64,000 bases of DNA, taken from CAYVIB01 sp964451365 (GTDB lineage Bacteria > Pseudomonadota > Gammaproteobacteria > Pseudomonadales > Cellvibrionaceae). The position numbers were made by a program, and so were the translations under genes. The stretch covers positions 1-64,000 of the forward strand of contig CAYVIB010000030.1 of the NCBI GenBank assembly GCA_964451365.1, written 5' to 3'. This document shows, piece by piece, positions 21,201-31,200 of this stretch (positions within the stretch are counted from its first letter, which is position 1; the number at the start of each line of letters is the position of its first letter). The notes under the pieces are model-generated. The model did not search any database, was not told where the DNA came from, and saw only the letters and a list, made by a program, of their open reading frames with translations.

Positions 21201-21774
21201 AATCGCTGGAAAGGTCGAAAGGAGTTTGCGCATCCCGGATGATCAGGTCGCGGATGGCCACATCCCTCCCGGATGAACCAGCGACACCATCCAATTCGAC
21301 CACATCCAGTTTAAATTGAAAGTCGCCGCGGACGACCTGGAAAGGCTCACCCTCTTCCTCCACAAAAACAGTACGCAAAGGCTCGTGACGTCGCACGATT
21401 TCCGATATTGCCCTTTTCGCCGTGTCTTCGCAAAACTGCCCGCTTACCTTAAGCGCCATCGGCATGTTGTACTCACAGCTTTGACCTTGCAGTCGGTCGA
21501 TAAACCAGAGACGTTGCTGTGGAAAAGAGAGCATAAACCGGTTGGCTTCCTCTCTGCCAATCGGTCTTATAGGGTTGCCGTGACTACGACGCTGGCCTGA
21601 AGCAGGCACGGTCGAGAAGTAATCCAGAATTTTCTGTTTGTTCTCCCGGATTAATTCAATATCCTCCGCCGTGGCGACGCCTTTGGCGGCTTTGACTTTA
21701 AGTTCGCCACCCAGCACGGATACCAAAATTCCCTTTTCAATGAAAGAATCCAGGAGCTTACCGATGTCCATCAT
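18271..21774 (-). CDS. NRPS, single module: TubC-C-A(Ser)-T
   Basis: A 1167-residue synthetase. A TubC-type docking domain occupies about residues 1-55. The C domain has QQRLWFIDRL and HHIATDG near 216. The A domain has YTSGSTG near 706 and pocket residues DVWHFSLIDK, a serine code. The T domain carries the GGHS phosphopantetheine serine near 1099. The C-terminus ends in LVEEGEF, a short tail likely to be read by the TubC domain of the next enzyme. The start ATGATG at 21774 overlaps the previous stop by 4 bases, and its own stop overlaps the next start in the same way. It would add the seventh residue, L-Ser. Its A domain is identical at DNA level to that of the following gene. Confidence 0.95.
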   Translation of the reverse strand: MMDIGKLLDSFIEKGILVSVLGGELKVKAAKGVATAEDIELIRENKQKILDYFSTVPASGQRRSHGNPIRPIGREEANRFMLSFPQQRLWFIDRLQGQSCEYNMPMALKVSGQFCEDTAKRAISEIVRRHEPLRTVFVEEEGEPFQVVRGDFQFKLDVVELDGVAGSSGRDVAIRDLIIRDAQTPFDLSSDLMLRASFIRLDPRESKEGVLIFNMHHIATDGWSMEILKREFLTLYQALQKHEAAHLPPLQVQYVDFAHWQREWLDNGALESQVNYWRKQLADAPQSHKLRLDNARPLQKRYLGRLYTAGQVARVNDLQQYANKHGVTLFMLLHGALSLLLSRHGNTDDIVIGTPVANRQRPELETLIGFFVNTVVLRTDTSCNRASSNELHDFWQQIRNVNIEAQANQDVPFEYLLEQLNVERSSSHSPLFQIMLTLDMGFGAGVDRGSLLSEVEFTPIVLDDVAARFDLSINAYRSGDYLAIAWEYDADIFSESHIQQLSGHMQCLLENMVRQPAASLSELEMLPSRERHYLIQELNETRRDYSADKQIHELFEARVRQTPEQVAVQFESTGLTYRQLNERANQLAGYLRQQGVGADSLVGLALERSADMVVAIVAVLKAGGAYVPLDPDYPFARIEYMAGEARVSLVLTQSHLVEQYRALVNVNLVELDSAGFKAQVEGFNTENLPRLPVQGPTNLAYVIYTSGSTGTPKGVMVSHRALVNRIEWMQNAYQLNAQDRVLQKTPFSFDVSVWEFLWPLCYGATLVVARPAGHKDPDYLSELIGEKSVTVMHFVPSMLELYLKHEQSRFGQQVRYVFCSGEALTANQVSEFHRQASHVQLHNLYGPTEAAIDVTYYHCRQGDSSYSVPIGRPIQNIALFVLDMAMRLCPAGAEGELYIGGVGLARGYLNRPDLTAERFVEHPFSPGEKLYKTGDLVRYRADGNLEYLGRLDDQVKLRGFRIELGEITAQLNACAEVDSGLAKVCQSPSGDAQLVAYVVPAQSGLDEQQLEDVLRSRLQDTLPEYMVPSAFVVLEAFPLTANGKINYKALPEPGYLVQEAEYEAPGNEFENHLAVVWSELLLLNKEQISRSQHFFRSGGHSLLSVKLVAKINKQYDLSRYPMNVFDVFENPVLSNMAEVIRQNRLKEKNDRLHEEIACSGLVEEGEF
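18612..20286. repeat. Perfect 1,675-base direct repeat, copy 2
   Basis: Second copy of the repeat at 15142-16816, same orientation. No mismatch was found on reading both. The boundaries fall inside coding sequence and keep the frame, so both proteins stay intact. Confidence 0.97.
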
Positions 21775-24700
21775 ATGAGGAACTCCTCCGCATCCTGGGT
21801 CTGGCTTATTTCCTTTTCCAACTTGACGAGCGACAGGTTGCGGTCAATCAACTCGGCAATCGAACGTATGGAACCATGGGAAAAAACATTCTGGATGTTC
21901 ACTGCTCCCGGATAAATATTGTTTATGGCCGCCACCAGCCTTATCGCAAGAAGTGAGTGTCCGCCTATATCAAAAAAACCGGACGTAACGCTTATTACAT
22001 TCTCTTTTAAATCGAGCAGCGTGCTCCATATCTGGACCAACTCCTTTTCCGTATCCGTTTTCGCTTCAACATAGTCACACGTCGTGAAGAAATCGGCAGG
22101 ATCGGGAAGCGCGCTTTTATCCAATTTCCCGTTGGAGCTGAGCGGCCAGGATTCGACAGGCACTATCGCATCGGGAACCATGTAATTGGGCAAAGTCGTG
22201 CTCAATGCCGCACGCAATGCCGCCGCATCACCAACAGCTCCGGCAATCGGTTTGATATAGGCAATCAGGCGTTTTTGGTTGGTTGAATCCTCCCTCGTGG
22301 TAACAACGCAGGAATCCACTTCACCGAAACCGCCAATGGTGTTTTCAATTTCACCCAATTCAATGCGATATCCGCGAATTTTCACCTGATGATCCGCTCT
22401 GCCCAGAAATTCGATATTGCCGTCCGGCAAATAGCGCCCAAGGTCTCCGGTTCGATAGAGCCGACTGCCCAGCGTTGGATGGTGAAAAAAAGCTTTCTCT
22501 GTTAATGCCTGATCACCATAATACTCGCGCGCAAGACCATCTCCGGCAATAAAGAGCTCGCCGGCAACGCCAAGTGGCGTGAGCTGCAGCTCCTGATCAA
22601 GAATGTAGAAAGCCTGATTGGACAGCGGCTTACCGTAGGGGATTGATCGCCACGAGTCGGTATCGCCTTCGATGGGATAATGGATTGACCACACGGAACA
22701 CTCCGTCGCCCCACCCAGGCTGTGGAGGTGTGCGCGGGGGAACTTATGTCTCAGTCGAGCCGGCAGCTTTACATCGATCCAGTCCCCGCTCATCAGTATA
22801 TGACGTAACGGTGCGGTACATTGTCGGTTCTTGTAGTCCAACTGATCGGCCAGAAGCGCGGCGGACAACGGAACCGTATTCCACAAGGTTACCCCCTCCT
22901 GTTCAACCAGCGTAAGCCAGTGTTCCGGGTCGATCGTCCGTCCATCTTCCGGAATGACCACCCGGCCTCCCGCAGCCAGCAAACCAAAGAAATCATAAAC
23001 AGACAAATCGAACGTTAGCAGCGAAGCCGCCAGTATTTTATCGCTCGCGGACACTTGATAACGAGCATTGATATCGAGCAGGGTATTCACCGCCGCACCG
23101 TGTTCTATTGCCACACCCTTGGGCTCCCCGGTGGAACCGGAAGTAAATATCACGTAAGCGAGGTTGTCAGGACCAGCGCGCCTTGGCAGGGCGCCGGCTG
23201 TGGTAACGGCATCGATATCCGCGATTACAATATCATTGACAAGAATCGAACCGACGCCTTCAATCGCATCCTCGGGAGAACTCACGAACATGTATGAGCA
23301 ACCGGATTTGGCCAGCACACGTTGACAACGCGCATTCGGCCACCTGACTTCCAACGGTAAATAGGCACAACCACTCATCATTATTGCGAGAGTGGCAATT
23401 AACTGCCATCTGCCCTTTGGTAATCTCACCGCGACCAGGCTTTCAACCTCCAGCTTCAGCTCTTTCAAATACAAATAAAAGCTGTACGCGTAAACAAAAA
23501 GCTCGGAATAAGTCATGTAGCCATCGGCATCGTATAATGCGATCCCATCCGGCTGCTTAACAACCTGTCGGAGAAAAAATTCGTGGAGGCAATGAGCGGG
23601 TCGCTCTACCTGTTCACCTGGACTTGCTTCCAATAACAAGCGGCGCTCAGCATCGGAAAGAAAATCAATCTGCCGCAGTTTTACCTGCGGCCGGTTGGCA
23701 ATTTCCGTCAAGGTATTAATAACGTGCTGGTTGATTCTTTCGACATAACGCTGTTCAAACAGGTCTGTGTCATAAATGACTTTGGTACTTATACCGGTGT
23801 CCGTAAGGCTGATATCAAATTCGAGGTCAAACCGGGCGGCCACGCAGGGATGACCACGTTCCCTAAGCGCGACACCCGGTAGAGTGATCTCGTTCTTATG
23901 AGCGCCCCCGGGGCTGAACTCATTGACAGTGGTAAGCATTATCTGGAACAACGGCGTTACGTCAGCCCGTCGGGCCACATTCAGTTCTTCCACGAGTTTA
24001 TCGAAAGGAATATCCTGGTTTTCCTGCGCTTCCAGGTGCGTTGTCCGCACATGCTCCAAATAGCTCCGCAGGTCTTCAAAATCCGTATTGATCTTTAATA
24101 CGACTGTGTTGACAAAAAAGCCGATCATCGACTGCAACTCAGCGTTCGGCCGGTTTGCCACTGGTGTGCCTATGATAACTTCATGGCTGTTAGTGTGCCG
24201 GGCGATAACGATACAGAGCGCGGCGTGGAAAAGCATGAAAGGCGTCACTTGCCATTTGATAGCCAGGTCCTCAAGTTTCGCGGCAATGGAAGACTCCAAC
24301 CTGCCGCGAACTTCGTCGCCGCGAAACGTTCTTTCCATCGAACGCGAACCGTTCAACGGCAGGTTATGCACGGGCGCAACATTTTTTAGTTGACCGTCCC
24401 AATACTGCAATTGACGCGCATACAATGATTGTGAATCCGCGTTTCGCTGCCAACAGGCATAATCAGCATATTGCAGAACGAGCGGCGGTAAATCGACCTC
24501 ACGGGATTCACTGACAGCGGCGTAACAAGCGAAAAATTCCCGAACTAGAATCTCCAGCGACCAGCCATCGGATGCAATATGGTGGATATTAATCAGCAGT
24601 ATTCCCGTTGCGTCCACCGAAGGCAGCTTGATGTAAGTCGCACGTAACATTAAGTCCCGCGACAGGTTAAAGGTATAACCCACTTCGTCCGCCAATACCG

Positions 24701-25208
24701 CTTCACACTCCGTTTCAACATCGGAACCTGCCGGAATGTTCACAAGGTCGACCCTGAAATCGAACGAATCCTTGATTTTCTGGACCGGTCCCGCGCTGGT
24801 ATTTATGTAAACGGTGCGGAGTATCTCATGACGTTGTATAACCTTGGCAAATGCCTCCGAAAGAATGTCCACATTCACAAGCCCCATCACGTCATAACTG
24901 ACAACCATGTTGTACTGGTTGCTACCCCCGCCCAACTGGTCTATAAACCATAGCCTTTGTTGAGAGAATGAAAGCGGAAGATCGCCTGTTCTTCTTGCCT
25001 TTGTAATGGGAGGCTGATAACCAGAAGTGCCCGGTGTATCCAGTTTGGCAAGAAGCGAAACCAACACGGTTTTGTTCTCACGAATTTGCATAGCCATTTC
25101 ATCGGTGATAGCACCTGCCTGGCTACGGGTTTTGAGCCTGCCGTTTTCCAGATAGACTTTAATTCCGGCTTCCTTCAGTGACGACAACAACTTCAGCGCA
25201 TCATTCAT
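21771..25208 (-). CDS. NRPS, single module: TubC-C-A(Cys)-T
   Basis: A 1145-residue synthetase. TubC-type docking domain at about 1-55 (MNDALKLLSSLKEAGIKVYL). C domain with HHIASDG near 207, so an ordinary condensation rather than heterocyclisation domain. A domain with FTSGSTG near 690, the variant SLGGATE in place of YGPTE, and pocket DLYNLSLVWK, a cysteine code. T domain with GGHS near 1083. The tail ends DAEEFLI. ATG 25208 is right because it opens the docking domain and lies one base after the upstream stop; the frame stays open to 25355 but would overlap that gene. It would add L-Cys as the sixth residue with its thiol left free. Confidence 0.94.
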   Translation of the reverse strand: MNDALKLLSSLKEAGIKVYLENGRLKTRSQAGAITDEMAMQIRENKTVLVSLLAKLDTPGTSGYQPPITKARRTGDLPLSFSQQRLWFIDQLGGGSNQYNMVVSYDVMGLVNVDILSEAFAKVIQRHEILRTVYINTSAGPVQKIKDSFDFRVDLVNIPAGSDVETECEAVLADEVGYTFNLSRDLMLRATYIKLPSVDATGILLINIHHIASDGWSLEILVREFFACYAAVSESREVDLPPLVLQYADYACWQRNADSQSLYARQLQYWDGQLKNVAPVHNLPLNGSRSMERTFRGDEVRGRLESSIAAKLEDLAIKWQVTPFMLFHAALCIVIARHTNSHEVIIGTPVANRPNAELQSMIGFFVNTVVLKINTDFEDLRSYLEHVRTTHLEAQENQDIPFDKLVEELNVARRADVTPLFQIMLTTVNEFSPGGAHKNEITLPGVALRERGHPCVAARFDLEFDISLTDTGISTKVIYDTDLFEQRYVERINQHVINTLTEIANRPQVKLRQIDFLSDAERRLLLEASPGEQVERPAHCLHEFFLRQVVKQPDGIALYDADGYMTYSELFVYAYSFYLYLKELKLEVESLVAVRLPKGRWQLIATLAIMMSGCAYLPLEVRWPNARCQRVLAKSGCSYMFVSSPEDAIEGVGSILVNDIVIADIDAVTTAGALPRRAGPDNLAYVIFTSGSTGEPKGVAIEHGAAVNTLLDINARYQVSASDKILAASLLTFDLSVYDFFGLLAAGGRVVIPEDGRTIDPEHWLTLVEQEGVTLWNTVPLSAALLADQLDYKNRQCTAPLRHILMSGDWIDVKLPARLRHKFPRAHLHSLGGATECSVWSIHYPIEGDTDSWRSIPYGKPLSNQAFYILDQELQLTPLGVAGELFIAGDGLAREYYGDQALTEKAFFHHPTLGSRLYRTGDLGRYLPDGNIEFLGRADHQVKIRGYRIELGEIENTIGGFGEVDSCVVTTREDSTNQKRLIAYIKPIAGAVGDAAALRAALSTTLPNYMVPDAIVPVESWPLSSNGKLDKSALPDPADFFTTCDYVEAKTDTEKELVQIWSTLLDLKENVISVTSGFFDIGGHSLLAIRLVAAINNIYPGAVNIQNVFSHGSIRSIAELIDRNLSLVKLEKEISQTQDAEEFLI

Positions 25209-25209
25209 A

Positions 25210-28200
25210 TCACCACTCCATCTCCTCGATTGCGTTTCCGGGCATTTCGTCCTCACCCTCAACCAGTTGGGCCAGCTGATCCAATTCGCGCATGTGGTTT
25301 GCCAGCGATGCAATCGTCGAGCGTTCGAACAGGTCCCTGATACGCAGTTGAACATTGAGGGAACCGTTGATTTCGTTAATCAACCGGTGCACCAGCAAAG
25401 AGTGGCCTCCAAGATGAAAGAAGTTTGACTCGATACTCACCTTTGGCTGGTTAAGAATTTTTTGCCAAATGGCCTGTAAACTTCGCTCAAGTGCGTCACG
25501 AGGCTCTACATAGTCCTCATCGTCAAGGGGTACCCATTTTGGCAGGCTGCCTTTACCAATTTTCCCATTGTCGGTTAATGGAAAACGCTCCAGCAACAGA
25601 TAAGCCTGCGGCACCATAAAGGCCGGCAAACGGTTTTCCAACTCCGATTTTATTTCCGGCACAATCTGTCGCGAGATGGATCGCAACTGCGGGGCACTGA
25701 CCAGACTCGTCTTTCTTATTACTGTGTAGGGTTGAACAACGGGTTTATTCCGCATATTGAGCGGGATAAAAAGCAGGTCCAGCTTGTGTAGTGACTGCTG
25801 GTTCCAGGTTGCTTTGAGTTCAAAACCATGATCGCGAGCAAGTAATGTCAGCCTATGCAAATCATCACAGGCAACGCGTGAGACAGATTCCTTGAGCGGC
25901 AGGATATCCCCATCAATAACTGTCTTCAAATTCTTTTCCGCACGCACATCGTTTTCGATCCGTCGGTTGGGATATGCGTACACGCCGAAAGCAGTTTTTG
26001 ATTCCGCCAGTTGGCTTCGCAAGTGGTCTTTATCTAGCCACCTGCACCATTTGTCAGCGACTTTCGCCTCAATCGGAGATTTGTGCAGCACGACATCATA
26101 CCGGTAACGCATCATCTCATTCATTGAAACGCCTTCCTTGACCAGAATGTCCACTCTTCCTATTTCGGGCATTCTTTCCGGAAGCAATGAGAAGTATGAC
26201 GGACTAAAAAGCAGCTCTTCCTCTTTCTGCATCGCCGAAACCGCATGCTGGTAGACAATGTCCGTTTGCATGTCTTCGGTCGATTGATAAAGGGCGACCG
26301 AGGTCGCAAATGCCGCGAGCAGATCGAAGTTGCGAATATCACCCAGCAGGATTTTTCCGCCTGGCTCCAGGTGGTCAAGCAGCTTTACCAGCATGTCGTG
26401 GAAATACTTTTCACTGGGGAAGTACTGCACCACCGAATTGATAACCACGGTGTCGAAGCAAGCGTTTTCAAGGTTGGAGATTATCTGCGCGTCCCCGTGA
26501 AGAAATTTCACATGATCCCATCCCTTGCGCTGGACTCCATTTCTCACTTTTTCAAGCGCCTGCCGCGACAGATCGGTGACGGTAACTGAAGTACAATCAG
26601 CGCCATACCGGTATAAAAGCATGCCGGTGCCAACTCCAACCTCCAGTAAATGTTTTGGCTGCAACGCCCGGATACGTTCAATGGTCCCTTCAACCCATTC
26701 CTGCATTTCCGCCAGTGGAATCAACTCATTTCGGTAGCTGCATTGCCAGCCGGTAATATCGGTCTCGGGCTCTATGTCGTCATTGCCGCCTGAGTTGGCG
26801 TAGGTATCGTCGAATATTCCCTGCCAGGATTCAACCCCGTCAGTGTCCCTGCTTCCATCGTAACGTTGCAGTAATTGCTCGCTCGGTCTCAGGTAAGCAA
26901 CCAGCGTTTCGCTGTCGTCATTTAGTTTTTGGGGTACCACCAGCGCTTCCTCAATGCATGGGTGACGCTGGAGCTGGTATTCGATCTCCCCCGTTTCTAT
27001 CCGGAATCCCCGCACCTTGACCTGGCTGTCAATTCTTTTAACGTACTGCAGGTTGCCATCGCTCAGACGTTTTACAAGATCGCCCGAGCGATACCACCGT
27101 CTGACCGGCCCGCCGTCGAAAGACGCTGTAATAAATCGCTCCGACGTTAATTCGGCTTGGTTCAAATATCCCCTCGAAACGCCGGAACCCGCGACCAATA
27201 ATTCGCCTTCCACATTGACCGGCTGCAGTTCCAAATAACGATTGCAAACGATTGCCGTCAGATCCGGCAGAGGCGCACCGATAATACCTGTACGCCCGTC
27301 GTCTTTGGTTACCTCGTAAAAGGTGACATGGACGGTAGTCTCGGTAATGCCGTACATGTTGATCAGCCTGGTTCTGTCGGCAATCTGGTGATCAAACCAG
27401 GAATTCAGTTTCTTCCTCTGGAGCCCCTCGCCTCCGAAAATCACAAAGCGCAGCGCATCCAATGAGGAAGATTTGAGTATTTCACTGCTCAACGGATAGA
27501 ACGCGGAGGGCGTCTGGTTTAATACCGATACGCGATGACGTTTCAACAGATCGCAGAAATGTCGAGGTGACTGTGCTGTTTCAATGGGCACAATAACCAA
27601 TGTGCCACCGTAGATCAGCGCGCCCCAAATCTCCCAGACAGAAAAATCAAAGGCATACGAGTGATACAACGTCCAGACATCATCACTGCCGAAACCAAAC
27701 AATGCATCCGAGGCGGAAAATAAACGTGTGATATTGCCGTGCTCAACCATGACGCCCTTCGGGTTTCCTGTCGAACCGGAGGTATAGATGATATAAGCGA
27801 GATCGGACTGAGTGACTACACGATCATTGAGATTATCATCACCGAATTCGGGTATTCGGCTATCGTCAACGACAATAACTTCATATTCCTCTCGGGCAAC
27901 CCGCTCAACCAGGTCGGCGTGGCCAACAATAAAGCGCACACCGGAGTCCTTGAGCATATATGCAAGGCGTGAATCCGGATACGCGGGATCGAGCGGCACA
28001 TAGGCACCGCCGGACTTCAGAATGGCAAGCAACCCGACAATCAGATCAGGCGATCGCTCCATGCTCAAGCCCACCAGATCGCCCACCTGAACGCCTCTTG
28101 CAACCAGGCAATGCGCGAGGCAATTGGCGCGGCTGTTTAACTGTTGATAGGTGATCTCATCGTTTTCATAAACAAGCGCAACCTGATCAGGGGCTCTTTC

Positions 28201-31200
28201 CGCCTGTCGTTCAAACAGTTGATGAACGCAGAGGTCCTGCCAAGTATCAGGTTGCACCACGACGCCGGAAATAGCTTTTTTCTCGTCGTCAGCCAACAGT
28301 GGAATATTCCACACCGGAACATTACTGTTATCGAGCACCGCATTCAGCATCACAAAATAACTGTCAGCCATTTGCTGAATAGACGCGCGATCGAAGAGAT
28401 CCGTATCGTAAATCCAATCAATGGCAAGCTCGCCGTCGACTTCCTCGACCAATAAATGCAGATCAAATTTGTTATCGCTGTGTATCCGCTCCTGGGGAGT
28501 GATCTCCAGGTCGGGCAAGGTTATCTCCCCGGCCTCCGTGTTTTGCAGCACGAACATAATCTGGAAAACCGGGTTATGGGTCAGCGTCCGTTCCGGATTA
28601 AGTTCTTCAACCAATAGATCAAATGGCATTTGCTGATGGTTGAACGCATCCAAGATGTGTCCCTTGTTGTTCTTGAGCAGTTCGGCAAAGCCTGGGTTGC
28701 CGGAGGTATCGGTCCGCAGTACGAGGCTGTTTACGAAAAACCCGATAAGCTGTTCGACTTCCAATCGATCCCGCCCTGATACGGCGGTGCCCATGACAAT
28801 ATCGGTCTCATTACTAAACCGGCTTATCATCACGGCAAACAGTGTTTGCAGGTACATAAACAAAGTGACTTCATGCTTCCTGCATGCTGCGTCAACAGCC
28901 GATGTCACACGCCTGTCAAGAGTTCGCGTCAACAAGCTGCCCCGGAAACCCGGCTGGGCCGGCCTCGACTTGTCGAGCGGCAGATTATGTTCGAGTGGAA
29001 TCCCTTTTAATCTTTCCTTCCACCAGGTTAAATCGTCGTTAACACGATCGTCACTCAAATATTGTCGTTGCCAGTGAGCATAGTCTTCATACTGAACAGG
29101 CAGATCAGGTAACGCGGGGTCACAATGTGCAGTGTAAGCTTTATAAAGCTGGCTGAATTCATTGGCAAATATACTCATCGACCAGCCGTCAGAGGCAATA
29201 TGGTGCATATTGTACTGAAGGATGTAATGTTCGTCCGGCAGACTGATCAGGTTGAACCGGATTGGAATAGCGTTTTCCAAATCGAAACAATGTTCACCCT
29301 CTCCGAACAAAACCTTATCGGCTTTCTGGTTTGCCTCTTGCCATGGCAGGGTGCTGAAATCCAGCTCGGTCAGCGGTAAATCAAATTCCGCGTGAACAAA
29401 CTGGTAAGGCTTGCCGTCGCTTTCCCGAAAGCTGGTACGCAGTATTTGGTGTCGCCGGATAATTTCTTCCAACGCACGTTTAACCGCGCTATAGTCCACA
29501 CGGCCCCGCAAGTGGAATCCGCCGGGCATGTTGTACTCCGGGGTTCCCCCGTTCAACTTATTGATAAACCAGAGTCGCTGTTGTGCGAATGACAAAGGAG
29601 GAAATTCAGATCCGGCGACCCGATACATATTGGTGTCTGTATCTGTCGCGCCGGATTCGATAATCAGTGCAATTTCCCTGATTGTGGGCTTCTCAAATAG
29701 CGTTCTAAGCGGAAGCTCTATCTTGAATACTTCCCTGACCTGACTGGCAAGTCGAAGGGCGAGCACGGAATGCGCACCAAACTCGAAAAAGTTGTCCAGC
29801 ACACCGATCTGCTTCACACCGAGCAACTCCTGCCAAATGTGGCAGAGTTTCGATTCAATATCATTCGTTGGAGCGACGTAATTATGACTTGAATGTTCAC
29901 GGAAATCGTAATCCGGCAATGCCTTGTAATCCACTTTCCCGTTCGCTGTCAGCGGCAAGGCTTCCATGGCGATGTAAGCAGTGGGAATCATATAATCCGG
30001 CAGGCGACTCTGCAGCGCCTCTCTCAAGCGCGGGCCGAATTCAACTGAATCGGTGTTTTTATCGTGCGGAACCAGGTAAGCAACAATCTGTTTTGATTCC
30101 CCCTCGCCCCGAATCATTACCACGGCTTTATCAATTTCGTCCAGCGCCACCAACTGCGCCTCGATTTCCCCCAGCTCTATGCGAAAGCCCCGCAATTTAA
30201 CCTGGTGATCGACCCGACCGAGAAATTCGATATTTCCATCCGGAAGATAACGCCCCATATCTCCCGTACGATACAACTTCTGATTTAATTGTGGATGCCA
30301 GATAAAACGAGCCGCGGTCTGCGATTCGTCACCGCAGTATCCGCGGGCGACTCCCCTGCCTCCAATATGTAGTTCACCGGGAATACCCTGCGGGACCAAT
30401 TGGCCTGCTTCGTTTAAAATAAAAAATCTTTGTCCGTGTAGAGGCTTGCCGTAGGGAACACTTTTCCAGCGAGAGGTATCCTGCAGGATGGGATAATGAA
30501 TCGACCAGATTGAGCCTTCGGTTGCGCCGCCCAGACTATACGTTTTACAACCGGGAAATGCTTTCCACAGCCTGGCGGGTAGATCGGGGGCTATCCAGTC
30601 ACCACTCATAAGTACCTGCTTGAGCGCTGATGTGGCAGTCCGATTCTGTAGCTCAAGTTGCTCAACAAGAAGTGAGGCGGATACCGGCACGGTATCCCAA
30701 ACCGTAACGTTGTGGGCTTCCACCATTTCGAGCCAGTGTCCCGGATCCATCGCCTTGTCGTCTTCAGGAAACACCACTGTGCCACCAACAGCCAAAAGAC
30801 CAAAAAGATCGTAAACAGACAAATCGAAACTCAGGGCGGAAACCGCGAGCACGGAGTCCCGATCGTTGATGCCGTATTCCTGGTTTATGGTCAGCAGCGT
30901 GTTGACGACGGCCTGGTGTTCAATCTCGACGCCTTTTGGCTCACCGGTCGAACCCGATGTGAATATGACGTAAGCCAGCGTCTCGGGCGTTTGCAACCGT
31001 TTAAAACGCTTTGCCACTCCAACCGACTCTTTGCTGTCGATGCCTTTAACCAGCGCGCCTGGTTTCAGGCTGGTGACACCGGACTGGGTCAAGTCAGAAT
31101 CGCTGACGATATAACGGCACTGCGCTTTTTCGCATATCCGGGCGCATCTGTCGGCAGGCCATTTTACTTCCATCGGAAGATACGCACCGCCTGCCATCAT

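Noticed and set aside
25209..25355. 49-residue N-terminal extension of the Cys NRPS
   Set aside because: It overlaps the end of the upstream NRPS and precedes a clean docking-domain start at 25208.
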